The translations under genes were made by a program, and so were the position numbers. Below, piece by piece: positions 1-6,188 of a stretch of DNA of 6,243 bases (positions are counted from its first letter, which is position 1; each line of letters starts with the position of its first letter). Below the pieces are notes generated by a model. It saw only the letters and a list, made by a program, of their open reading frames with translations, searched no databases and was not told where the DNA came from. Source of the DNA: DRYS01 sp964491605 (lineage in GTDB: Archaea; Thermoproteota; CALKCG01; B24; DRYS01); contig CAZBGY010000031.1 in NCBI GenBank assembly GCA_964491605.1, positions 1 through 6,243 of the forward strand, written 5' to 3'.

Positions 1-2
1 GA

Positions 3-83
3 GTTGAAGATATAGCTATACCTGAAGCGGTTAAGGATATGGTTAGAAGAGCCCAAGAGAAGACTGAACGTGAGATAGCCTAG
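3..83 (+). CDS. 3' end of an unidentified plus-strand gene (partial)
   Basis: The frame is open from the window edge to a TAG at 81-83 and gives 26 residues that begin VEDIAIPEAV and end EKTEREIA. The peptide is charged and amphipathic, as in a C-terminal helix of a soluble or membrane-peripheral protein. The pattern of Val-acidic-Asp-Ile-x-Ile-Pro-Glu followed by an Ala/Gln/Glu/Arg-rich helix faintly recalls the segment after the SPFH domain in stomatin-like proteins, but those normally continue well beyond this point, so the resemblance is only a hint. The opposite strand is also open here but gives a Ser/Leu-rich, less protein-like peptide. The gene converges on the transporter operon and is not part of it. 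Function unknown. Confidence 0.55.
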   Translation, partial: VEDIAIPEAVKDMVRRAQEKTEREIA

Positions 84-288
84 ATACGATCGAACCCAAT
101 TATCATCCATAGTTAGATAAAGGTTACCGTATAAGATGGAAACTTGATAGTAATGTTGAATTAAAGTATCTGTTTAACCCACTCCTTCTTTGAATACAAC
201 TAAAGTCGGATTTTACATAGGAGGTATCGTTAAACGTATGCTAAAGTAATTTTGGTCTTCTGGATAATGGCTCCTCAAGCTAGTTTAG
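84..288. other. Convergent intergenic gap, no gene seen
   Basis: This gap lies between the end of the plus-strand partial gene and the end of the dppF-type gene. No open frame of credible length starts here. A GGAGGT at 220-225 on the plus strand looks like a ribosome binding site, but the ATG that follows at 238 is stopped after three codons. Neither strand has a long T-run, so no convincing archaeal terminator can be named for either gene; the best plus-strand candidate is the weak T-rich stretch at 249-261. A 5-bp stem with a 3-base loop (AGCTA-GTT-TAGCT, 278-290) overlaps the stop codon of the dppF-type gene and is too short to call a terminator. Confidence 0.6.
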
Positions 289-1260
289 CTAAGCTTTATG
301 GCATGCAACGTAATGCTCTCCCTCTACCTTCGCTAGCTGCGGCTCCTCGGTTTCGCATAACTTCTCTCTAAACGGACATCTAGTATGGAATCTACACCCT
401 GAAGGAGGATTTATCGGGCTTGGTACTTCTCCTTTAAGCTCTATACGACTACGTTTCGCTTTAGGATCAGGTATAGGTATCGCTGATAGTAAAGCTATCG
501 TGTATGGATGCTTAGGATTCGAGAATACCTCCTCTTTGGATCCCAACTCCACTACCTTCCCAAGATACATTATAGCTATTGTATCCGAGATATACTTGGA
601 TATAGCCAGATCATGTGTTATGAATAGATATGTTAAATTCAACTCCTCCTGTAACTGCTTCATAAGCTCTAATATCTTAGCTCTGATGGAGACGTCGATC
701 ATAGAGATGGGTTCATCAGCTACTATAAACTCGGGTTTAACTATCATCGCTCTAGCTATCGCAGCTCTTTGCCTTTGCCCTCCGCTAAGCTCGTGTGGGT
801 ATGCATCGTAGAATTTCTCAGCAGGCTCTAACCCGACTTTATCGAGCATCTCGAGAACCATACTCCTCTTCTCTTCACCCTCAGCTATACCGTGGATCTC
901 AAGCGGATGACCTACCGCTTCACCTATCCTCATACGCGGATTTAGGGATGCATAGGGATCTTGGAATATTATCTGCATACTTCTCCGAAGCTTTCTAAGA
1001 CCCTCCCCCCTCAGAGATGTTATATCCTCCCCTTTGAATATTATCCGCCCGTCTGTAGGGTCTATCAGCCTTACGACAAGCCTCCCTGTAGTAGTTTTAC
1101 CGCATCCACTCTCACCTGCTAGGGAGAATACCTCCCCCCTCCTTACAGTGAAATCCACTCCATCGACCGCTTTGATGTATTCGATCTTCCTAGCTAGCAT
1201 CCTCTCTAGGAAGCCCTTCTGCACAGGGAAATACTTCTTTAAACCTATTACCTGGAGCAA
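289..1260 (-). CDS. dppF: Peptide/nickel-type ABC importer ATPase, DppF/OppF type
   Basis: This is one of the two ATP-hydrolysing subunits on the inner face of the membrane, pairing with the DppD-type protein to drive import. Seen in the 323-residue product: Walker A GESGCGKTT at about 49-57, Q-loop Gln100 in FQDPYASLNP, ABC signature LSGGQRQR at about 158-165, Walker B with catalytic Glu in FIVADEP at about 178-184, D-loop SMID at 186-189 and switch His216 in ITHD. The C-terminal oligopeptide/dipeptide transporter extension has four cysteines (289, 295, 302, 320) around GCRFHTRCPF. The length is typical for the family. The start is TTG at 1258-1260: an in-frame TGA lies two codons upstream, and AGGTG sits 7 bases before it. 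This is the last gene of the operon, 25 bases after dppD. Its C-terminal coding stretch shares a near-identical 38-base segment with the dppD-type gene. The F rather than D assignment rests on order and on the LSGGQRQR/HPYT features. The substrate cannot be read from this subunit. Confidence 0.95.
   Translation of the reverse strand: MLQVIGLKKYFPVQKGFLERMLARKIEYIKAVDGVDFTVRRGEVFSLAGESGCGKTTTGRLVVRLIDPTDGRIIFKGEDITSLRGEGLRKLRRSMQIIFQDPYASLNPRMRIGEAVGHPLEIHGIAEGEEKRSMVLEMLDKVGLEPAEKFYDAYPHELSGGQRQRAAIARAMIVKPEFIVADEPISMIDVSIRAKILELMKQLQEELNLTYLFITHDLAISKYISDTIAIMYLGKVVELGSKEEVFSNPKHPYTIALLSAIPIPDPKAKRSRIELKGEVPSPINPPSGCRFHTRCPFREKLCETEEPQLAKVEGEHYVACHKA
377..414 (-). repeat. 38-base segment shared with the dppD-type gene (copy 1)
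   Basis: This stretch matches 1392-1429 at 37 of 38 positions by direct reading; the one difference is at 384 (T here, G at 1399), and 385-414 is an exact 30-base match. It encodes INPPSGCRFH and the next few residues in the C-terminal cysteine region of the ATPase. The flanking DNA is clearly diverged even where the protein is conserved. Confidence 0.9.
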
Positions 1261-1267
1261 CGTTCAA

Positions 1268-1272
1268 CACCT
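1268..1272 (-). promoter_or_regulatory. Ribosome binding site fixing the TTG start of the dppF-type gene
   Basis: Read on the minus strand this is AGGTG, 7 bases before the TTG at 1260. Since an in-frame stop closes the frame just upstream, this site and the TTG together decide the start. Confidence 0.65.
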
Positions 1273-1285
1273 ATACGCATACGGC

Positions 1286-2269
1286 TTATAAGCTATCCCT
1301 ACTTACATATCTGAAGCATCTTACAAAACCCTCCCTTCTAACCTCTAGCTTAGGCGGCTCCTTCTCCCTACATATAGACGTGGCGTATGAGCATCTAGGA
1401 TGGAATCTACACCCTGAAGGAGGATTTATAAGGTCTGGGGGCATACCCGGTATGTATCTCAGCTTCTGATCGGAGAGCTGGATGTTAGGTACGGCTTTCA
1501 GAAGAGCTTCTGCATACGGGTGTAAAGGCTCTTCAAAGAAGGATCCTGTATCGCTATACTCTACGAGGTGACCTGCATACATTAAAGCTATCTTATCAGC
1601 TATCTCCGAGGCTATGCTTATATCGTGAGTTATCAGGATCATACCCATACCGTAGGCCTCCCTCAACTTCTTCATCAATTCTAAAATCTGATGCTGGACT
1701 ATCACGTCGAGTGCTGAGGTAGGTTCATCAGCTATAACAAGGTCTGGTTTAAGAGCTAATGCTAAAGCTATCATAGCCCTCTGCCTCATCCCTCCGCTGA
1801 ACTGATGCGGATAATCGTTAAACCTTTCAGGTAGTATACCTACATCTTCAAGCAGTGTGTATGCTCTCCTAACAGCTTCATCACGACTAACGTTTTCGTG
1901 AGCTAATATCGTCTCGACTATATGATCACCGATTTTCATCAGAGGATTTAACGAAGTTGCCGGATCCTGGAAGACCAACGATATATGCTTCCCTCTAATC
2001 CTACGCATCTCATCCTCGCTGAGTTCTACGAGGTCCACCCCTTTGAACAATATCCTTCCATCCACTATCCTTCCAGGCGGGGGAACGAGTTTAAGTATGG
2101 ATAACCCCAGAGTCGATTTACCTGATCCAGACTCCCCTACTAGCCCTACCGTCTCACCCATACCCATATAGAAGTCGATACCGTCTACCGCTCTAACAAG
2201 CCCATCCATAGTGTAGTAGTAAACCTTTAGGTTCTCCAACCTGAGTAATTCGCCGCCCGTAATATTCAC
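1286..2269 (-). CDS. dppD: Peptide/nickel-type ABC importer ATPase, DppD/OppD type
   Basis: This is the second ATPase subunit of the importer, forming a cytoplasmic heterodimer with the DppF-type protein. Seen in the 327-residue product: the start region LENLKVYYYTMDGLVRAVDG, Walker A GESGSGKS at about 45-52, Q-loop Gln101 in FQDPATSLNP, signature FSGGMRQR at about 157-164, Walker B DLVIADEP at about 176-183, D-loop SALD and His215 in ITHD. The C-terminal extension carries Cys287, 293, 300 and 318 around GCRFHPRC. The FSGGMRQR form of the signature is typical of DppD/OppD. The start is GTG at 2267-2269, overlapping the TGA of the dppC-type gene by 4 bases (GTGA), which suggests translational coupling. 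All catalytic residues are present, so both ATP sites of the heterodimer should be active. Confidence 0.95.
   Translation of the reverse strand: MNITGGELLRLENLKVYYYTMDGLVRAVDGIDFYMGMGETVGLVGESGSGKSTLGLSILKLVPPPGRIVDGRILFKGVDLVELSEDEMRRIRGKHISLVFQDPATSLNPLMKIGDHIVETILAHENVSRDEAVRRAYTLLEDVGILPERFNDYPHQFSGGMRQRAMIALALALKPDLVIADEPTSALDVIVQHQILELMKKLREAYGMGMILITHDISIASEIADKIALMYAGHLVEYSDTGSFFEEPLHPYAEALLKAVPNIQLSDQKLRYIPGMPPDLINPPSGCRFHPRCSYATSICREKEPPKLEVRREGFVRCFRYVSRDSL
1392..1429 (-). repeat. 38-base segment shared with the dppF-type gene (copy 2)
   Basis: This is the partner of 377-414, with one mismatch in 38 bases (position 1399). It encodes the same INPPSGCRFH segment of the cysteine-containing C-terminal extension. 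Identity at third codon positions over about ten codons exceeds what protein conservation alone requires. Confidence 0.9.
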
Positions 2270-3144
2270 CTCCCACCTAGTCTAGGGTTTAGAATCTCGG
2301 TAAGCCCTTCCCCGAATAAGCTGAAACCTAGCGTTAGAAGGACTATCATCAACCCTGGGAAGGCGCTAGGCCACCATATCTTAGAGGTGAGGTAGGGGTA
2401 TCCCATCCTCAGATCGAAGCCCCAATCCGGTGTAGGCGCTGTTATCCCCAACCCGATGAAGCTTAGAGCCGCGGCTGTTAGCACAGCATCCGCCGCGTTT
2501 AACGATAAGATCACGGGTATGGATGGGATGACGTTAGGGAATATATAGCTGAATATTATCACCCTATTCTTCGCACCTATCGCTCTTGCAGCTTCTACGA
2601 AGAGGCTTTCCTTAATCGATAGAGTTTCACCCCTCACCATGCGGAAATACGTCGGTATGTAAACTACCGTTAGCGATGTAGCCATCGGCATCTCACCTGG
2701 ACCCTGCATCACGGCTAGAGCTATCGCTAGGATTAAGCCTGGGAATGCATATAGACTATCCATGAGGAGTGAGATGAGGCTATCAAGCTTACCGCCTATA
2801 TATCCGGATGCGAGGCCTAGAGGTACACCTATGAGGAGGGATAAGGCCATCGATATCAGGGTTATGCGTAGAACTATCCTCGTACCGTATATGATCCTGC
2901 TTAGTATATCCCTTCCAAGACCGTCTGTACCCATAGGGAATTTGAGGCTCGGCTCGGTGAGAGGATCCCCAACCTTCTTAACAGGATCGTAGGGTGATAT
3001 GTAAGGGGCTAGAACAGCGATCACTACGAAGAAGGCTATGATACCGAAGCCTGTAAATGTGAAGTAGTACTTTAACTCTTTTCTAACACTAAGCTTTAGC
3101 TCTCTGAGAGCAGAGGATATCGGTTTCGAAAACGAAGCTGTCAT
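2266..3144 (-). CDS. dppC: Peptide/nickel-type ABC importer permease, DppC/OppC type
   Basis: This is one of the two channel-forming membrane proteins. Seen in the 292-residue product: a basic cytoplasmic N-terminus and a first membrane segment at about 29-52, the family motif FPMGTDGLGRDILSRIIYG at about 69-87, further hydrophobic segments near 89-115, 123-148, 206-232 and 261-284, and the EAA coupling loop EAARAIGAKNRVIIF at about 184-198, followed by IFPN, where the ATPase docks. The N-terminal extension plus the GTD-GRD motif marks the DppC/OppC branch rather than DppB. Length is normal. The ATG start has a G-rich site just upstream and lies 10 bases after the dppB-type stop; the gene ends in a 4-base overlap with the dppD-type gene. 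No damage is seen. Confidence 0.95.
   Translation of the reverse strand: MTASFSKPISSALRELKLSVRKELKYYFTFTGFGIIAFFVVIAVLAPYISPYDPVKKVGDPLTEPSLKFPMGTDGLGRDILSRIIYGTRIVLRITLISMALSLLIGVPLGLASGYIGGKLDSLISLLMDSLYAFPGLILAIALAVMQGPGEMPMATSLTVVYIPTYFRMVRGETLSIKESLFVEAARAIGAKNRVIIFSYIFPNVIPSIPVILSLNAADAVLTAAALSFIGLGITAPTPDWGFDLRMGYPYLTSKIWWPSAFPGLMIVLLTLGFSLFGEGLTEILNPRLGGR
2270..2278 (-). promoter_or_regulatory. Ribosome binding site for the GTG start of the dppD-type gene
   Basis: Read on the minus strand this is AGGTGGGAG, directly before GTGA. It lies inside the last codons of the dppC-type gene, so ribosomes finishing dppC are placed next to the dppD start. The AGGTG part leaves a 4-base spacer, somewhat short; the GGGAG part would leave almost none. 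Confidence 0.55.
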
Positions 3145-3148
3145 TCTA

Positions 3149-3155
3149 ACCCCCC
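3149..3155 (-). promoter_or_regulatory. G-run ribosome binding site of the dppC-type gene
   Basis: Read on the minus strand, GGGGGGT is followed by TAGA and then ATG. The first G is the last base of the dppB-type TAG stop. It stands where a GGAGGT would be expected and supports the ATG at 3144 as start. A six-G run in place of a mixed purine motif is unusual. Confidence 0.5.
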
Positions 3156-4165
3156 TAGTAGCGGATCCTAGGATCTATATAGACGTAAAGTAAATCTACT
3201 ATCAAGCTGACGAGTACTACTAGAATCGCGAAGAATACTATGGTTCCCTGAACGGTTGTAAAATCTCTGTAGAGAATCCTCTCCGCTAGGAATGTACCCA
3301 TACCAGGCCATGAAAACGTCGTCTCAGTCAGTATCGCACCTGCTAGTAGAGCTGCAAACTGTAGACCCATCATCGTTAGTATCGGGATGAATGCGTTCTT
3401 CAACGCATGTCTGTAGATCACAACCCTCTCCGAGAGCCCTCTCGCCCTTGCCGCTGTTATGAAGTCTCTCTGAAGTACGTCCAACATGTGAGCTCTCGTT
3501 AACCTTGTGTATATTCCTGAGAGGTAGAAACCTAAGGTTACGGTTGGGAGTATTAGATGCCTTACGGCACTTATTAGGCTCGGTATATTGAAAGTGATGA
3601 GACTGTCCAAGATGTATAAGCCTGTCACCATTTTAGGCGTCATGAATGGGTCTATACGTCCGCTTGTAGGTAGCCACCCTAAGTATACGCCGAAAATTAG
3701 CTGTAGCAGCATACCTAGCCAGGGTATGAATATAGCGTAGGTTATTATTCCGTAAAGCCTGAAGATATGATCCGGCGGCCTGTTATACCTACAAGCCGAG
3801 AAGATTCCTGTGAATACACCGATTACTACGCTGAATACGAAGGCGGATATGGAGAGTTCCAGAGTAGCAGGGAAATGTTCCATTATCTCTTCTAACACAG
3901 GTCTCTGCCCCCATATCATCGATCTACCTAAATCTAGACGGAGTATCCCCCAGAGGTAGCTTAAATATTGGATGTGAAGCGGATCGTTAAGCCCCAGCTT
4001 CGCCTTTATCCTCTCGATCTGCTCTCTCGGAGCGTGAGCTCCTAGTATCGCGCTTACAGGATCCCCTACAGCCCTCATTATGAGGAATACTATGGTTAGA
4101 AGTACCAGTATCATCGGGATTGCTAGTAACAGTCGTCTGACGATGTAGACTCTTAAGGTTGACAT
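3155..4165 (-). CDS. dppB: Peptide/nickel-type ABC importer permease, DppB/OppB type
   Basis: This is the first channel-forming membrane subunit, partner of the DppC-type permease. Seen in the 336-residue product: N-terminal YIVRRLLLAIPMILVLLTIV with the first membrane helix at about 9-31, an external loop containing GDPVSAILG and the family segment DLGRSM near 78-83, hydrophobic segments at about 101-124, 136-163, 262-283 and 306-331, the EAA coupling loop TAARARGLSERVVIYRHALK at about 237-256, and the usual ending VYIDPRIRY. Length and layout match DppB/OppB. The ATG at 4163-4165 has GAGGT only one base upstream, an unusually tight spacing. No other ATG, GTG or TTG lies in frame between it and the TAG 11 codons upstream. 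The gene lies 45 bases after the binding-protein gene, across a T-rich stretch that may lower permease expression. Confidence 0.95.
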   Translation of the reverse strand: MSTLRVYIVRRLLLAIPMILVLLTIVFLIMRAVGDPVSAILGAHAPREQIERIKAKLGLNDPLHIQYLSYLWGILRLDLGRSMIWGQRPVLEEIMEHFPATLELSISAFVFSVVIGVFTGIFSACRYNRPPDHIFRLYGIITYAIFIPWLGMLLQLIFGVYLGWLPTSGRIDPFMTPKMVTGLYILDSLITFNIPSLISAVRHLILPTVTLGFYLSGIYTRLTRAHMLDVLQRDFITAARARGLSERVVIYRHALKNAFIPILTMMGLQFAALLAGAILTETTFSWPGMGTFLAERILYRDFTTVQGTIVFFAILVVLVSLIVDLLYVYIDPRIRY

Positions 4166-4210
4166 AACCTCAAGAAAAAAGAGAGAGGATATTATCTACA
4201 TTATTAACAT
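4166..4210 (-). promoter_or_regulatory. Gap after the binding-protein gene with pyrimidine/T-run, possible partial terminator
   Basis: The minus strand carries a CT-rich stretch ending in six Ts (T-run at 4175-4180) between the binding-protein stop and the permease start. Archaeal RNA polymerase terminates at T-runs in the non-template strand without needing a hairpin, so partial release here would give more binding protein than permease, a common arrangement in importer operons. GATAATATC at 4188-4196 is a weak TATA-like match about 27 bases before the permease ATG and could instead support a minor internal promoter. Both readings are inference. Confidence 0.35.
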
Positions 4211-5899
4211 TTATTCCTTGTAGATGAGATAGTATCTAAGTAGCATAGTCGGGTCTAGGACTACGCCTCTCACATTAGGCCAGAAAGCTGCGTTCAGTAT
4301 ACCTTGAAATAGCGGGATTACCGGTGCATCGCGAGCCATAAGCTTCTGAACCTCGATGTATAACTCAGTCCTCTTCTCGATGCTTATCTCCATACTTGCC
4401 CTATCAAGTAGCTTATCCATCTCGGGGTTACTATAGAATACACCCATATCGGGGCACCATTCTGAGTGTAGGAATATCGTGGTATAGTCGTCTGGATCTA
4501 TATAGTCTGGGTACCATCCTAGGAGGAATATAGGCATAACACCTGCTGAAATGTATTCGGCTGCATAGGTAGCCCACTCAGCACTCTTCAAAGTAACCTT
4601 CATCATACCCGTCTCCTCTAAACTCTCCTTTATGACGGCTGCGACATCCGCTTCTAGATCACCGTAGTGCGTAGGCGTATACCAAAGCTCGAATTCGAAC
4701 GGGTTAGCTTCACTATACCCCGCCTCCCTCAGCAGATTCCTAGCTAGCTCTAGATTCCTCTCCCCGTATTCCTCCTTGAAAGCATCTATATGGCTCCACA
4801 TACCCGCAGGGATCATACTATACAACGGCTCGACAGTACCTTTATAGACATCCTCTACTATCCTCCTCCTATCGATCGCCGCTGCGACTGCTCTTCTCAG
4901 CCTCACATCGTCGAACGGTTTATCCTTACACCTTAAGATTATATACCTTATGTAAGGTCCAGGAACCTCCTCTACGGTTAAAACCCCCTTCTTCTTAAGG
5001 TCTTGAACATCCATAGGCCTAAGGGTTCTCCATGCTATATCTATCTCCCCAGCTTCTATAGCCAACCTCATAGATGCAGCATCCTTATAGAACTTTACGA
5101 CGAATACGGGGGTTTTCGGCGGTGAACCGCGGTAGTTTGGATTTGCTTCTAGAACAAGCTCTACATCCCTAACCCAACTCTTAATCGTATAGGGTCCGTA
5201 GTGGCCTACCGTAGGCTCCGCCACGCTATCTGGAGGATAGGATTTAGGGCTTACCGGGAAGTAGGGTACGGTTGCTACGAGGGCGGGAAAGTAGGATACC
5301 GGCTTCTTAAGTATGAATCTAACGGTATATGTATCTACGACTTCTACCCTATCGACGAAAGCTGAGACTAGCCATGAAGGATCTAACCCAAGCCTCATAA
5401 CACGATCTATAGAGTATTTAACTGCTGAAGCGTTCAGATCGACTCCATCGGTGAATTTCAACCCTCTCCTAAGCTTGAACGTATAGATGCTTCCATCAGG
5501 GCTAACCTCATAGGATTCAGCGATTCCAAGTTCCAGCTCGGTTGTTCCAGGTTTATACTTGAGAAGACCTTCACCTATATTGTTGAAGACTTCCCATGTG
5601 TAGAAGTCGTAGGTTTTAGCAGGGTCTAAAACAGTTATCTTATCCGTGGTCCCCATGATGATGGGTTTAGGTTTCATAGCCTCCTCTAACGCTTTAACCC
5701 TCTCCCCGAGAGATACGGCGAGCTCCTCTATGGAAGACCTTACCCCTCTTATAGAGGTATGGATTTCTTTCTCCGTAGATGCTATCTCTGAAAGAATTGA
5801 TGAGAGGCTAGTTAGGTATCCTAAAGTAGCGCCGGATATTATTAAAACAAGAACTATTAACACCATTAGAATCTTATCGAAAGTTGTAGCAGACGGCAT
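4211..5899 (-). CDS. dppA: Membrane-anchored solute-binding protein, family 5 (peptide/oligosaccharide type), with coiled-coil stalk
   Basis: This is the extracytoplasmic receptor of the importer. Seen in the 562-residue product: a short N-terminus with Lys9, one strongly hydrophobic helix at about 10-29, a regular heptad-repeat coiled coil at about 29-75, then the family 5 binding domain from about 80 to near the end. The family hallmark is AESYEVSPDGSIYTFKLRRG at 127-146, followed by LKFTDG; other typical segments are FDDVRLRRAVAAAIDRRRIV and LGWYPDYIDPDDYTT. There is no lipobox cysteine after the hydrophobic stretch and no C-terminal membrane helix, so the N-terminal helix probably stays uncleaved as the anchor with the rest outside. 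The ATG at 5899 is chosen because it includes the anchor and lies about 35 bases after a good TATA box; only a weak GAGAG precedes it. It is the first gene of the operon. The substrate is uncertain: peptides are the default for the family, but archaeal members can bind oligosaccharides. The symbol reflects position and family, not proven dipeptide binding. Confidence 0.92.
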   Translation of the reverse strand: MPSATTFDKILMVLIVLVLIISGATLGYLTSLSSILSEIASTEKEIHTSIRGVRSSIEELAVSLGERVKALEEAMKPKPIIMGTTDKITVLDPAKTYDFYTWEVFNNIGEGLLKYKPGTTELELGIAESYEVSPDGSIYTFKLRRGLKFTDGVDLNASAVKYSIDRVMRLGLDPSWLVSAFVDRVEVVDTYTVRFILKKPVSYFPALVATVPYFPVSPKSYPPDSVAEPTVGHYGPYTIKSWVRDVELVLEANPNYRGSPPKTPVFVVKFYKDAASMRLAIEAGEIDIAWRTLRPMDVQDLKKKGVLTVEEVPGPYIRYIILRCKDKPFDDVRLRRAVAAAIDRRRIVEDVYKGTVEPLYSMIPAGMWSHIDAFKEEYGERNLELARNLLREAGYSEANPFEFELWYTPTHYGDLEADVAAVIKESLEETGMMKVTLKSAEWATYAAEYISAGVMPIFLLGWYPDYIDPDDYTTIFLHSEWCPDMGVFYSNPEMDKLLDRASMEISIEKRTELYIEVQKLMARDAPVIPLFQGILNAAFWPNVRGVVLDPTMLLRYYLIYKE

Positions 5900-5932
5900 A
5901 GCTCTCTTAGAGGAGTTATCCTATAGTCTTAG

Positions 5933-5948
5933 CTTTTAAACTTTATTC
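5933..5948 (-). promoter_or_regulatory. Archaeal BRE/TATA promoter of the transporter operon
   Basis: On the minus strand GAATAAAG (BRE-like, A/G-rich) is followed at once by TTTAAAAG (TATA box, core 5934-5940). With the usual spacing of about 25 bases, transcription would start near 5911, leaving a leader of roughly 11 bases before the ATG at 5899. The leader region contains the small inverted repeat CTCT-A-AGAG and only a weak ribosome binding site. This is the only clear promoter found upstream of the five genes. Confidence 0.7.
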
Positions 5949-5995
5949 CTCTTCAACTTCGAGATCATGTCTCCGTAAGAGTAAGCTGAGTTTTT

Positions 5996-6008
5996 AGCTT
6001 CGAAAGCT
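5996..6008. repeat. 13-base inverted repeat upstream of the operon promoter
   Basis: AGCTT-CGA-AAGCT is a perfect 5-bp inverted repeat with a 3-base centre, about 55 bases upstream of the TATA box. It could be an operator half-site pair, a small hairpin, or chance. The match itself is certain, the role is not. Confidence 0.35.
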
Positions 6009-6086
6009 TCTGTATATGGCGCCTTGTATGAGGTGTAGGCTAGCTAGATTTTTCGGTCGTATACTATTTTAGGATGCCAGATGCAG

Positions 6087-6106
6087 GTATATACTGGAAG
6101 CTTCCA
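6087..6106. repeat. Two abutting perfect palindromes (8 and 12 bases)
   Basis: GTATATAC at 6087-6094 is directly followed by TGGAAGCTTCCA at 6095-6106; each is its own reverse complement. Another GTATAC lies at 6059-6064, and GATGC is repeated at 6073-6077 and 6080-6084. The 12-base palindrome has the form of a dimeric regulator site and lies about 150 bases upstream of the operon TATA box, rather far for an archaeal operator of that promoter. It could serve a promoter not recognised here. Confidence 0.4.
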
Positions 6107-6188
6107 CGAGGATGTTTAGAGGTATGTTAGAGGATGATTAAACTCGCATTCAGGGTTGAAGTTGATAAAGCTAGAGGAATACGGGATT

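Larger units (their letters stand above)
5949..6188. other. Upstream region without a convincing gene, with short palindromes
   Basis: No open frame of credible size with a start codon is present on either strand. The longest plus-strand candidates from ATG are 18 codons (from 6074) and 22 codons (from 6134). The minus strand has a protein-like but start-less frame at 5936-6043, preceded in the same frame by a further 23 codons across a TAG. Neither strand has tRNA-like arms. Short palindromes at 5996-6008 and 6087-6106 are listed separately. Confidence 0.55.

Noticed and set aside
86..104. TTCGATC on the minus strand resembling a tRNA T-loop
   Set aside because: The flanking bases do not form the 5-bp T-stem and no acceptor, D or anticodon arms are found nearby.
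1..110. Minus-strand frame from an ATG at 110 open to the left edge
   Set aside because: It overlaps the plus-strand partial gene, gives a Ser/Leu/Tyr-rich shadow-like peptide, and has no ribosome binding site.
220..249. GGAGGT followed by ATG on the plus strand
   Set aside because: The reading frame stops after three codons, so it is not a gene start.
691..705. D-loop of the DppF-type ATPase reads SMID instead of the usual SALD
   Set aside because: The key aspartate is kept, and Met/Ile or Met/Leu variants are known in DppF-like proteins, so this is not a sign of lost function.
1250..1282. Ten-codon ATG frame on the minus strand across the dppD-dppF gap
   Set aside because: It overlaps the dppF-type start in another frame and is too short to support as a leader peptide.
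500..1291. Plus-strand open frames at 500-811, 795-998 and 1034-1291
   Set aside because: They lie antisense to the DppF-type ATPase gene, have no family features, and overlap each other or the gene junction. The minus-strand product has every ATPase motif.
2762..2992. Plus-strand open frame of 76 codons
   Set aside because: It is antisense to the permease gene with its clear DppC motifs, and its own product has no recognisable features.
5646..5939. Plus-strand open frame of 97 codons covering the operon start
   Set aside because: It is antisense to the membrane anchor and coiled coil of the binding protein and runs through the promoter. Its openness follows from the codon pattern of the minus strand.
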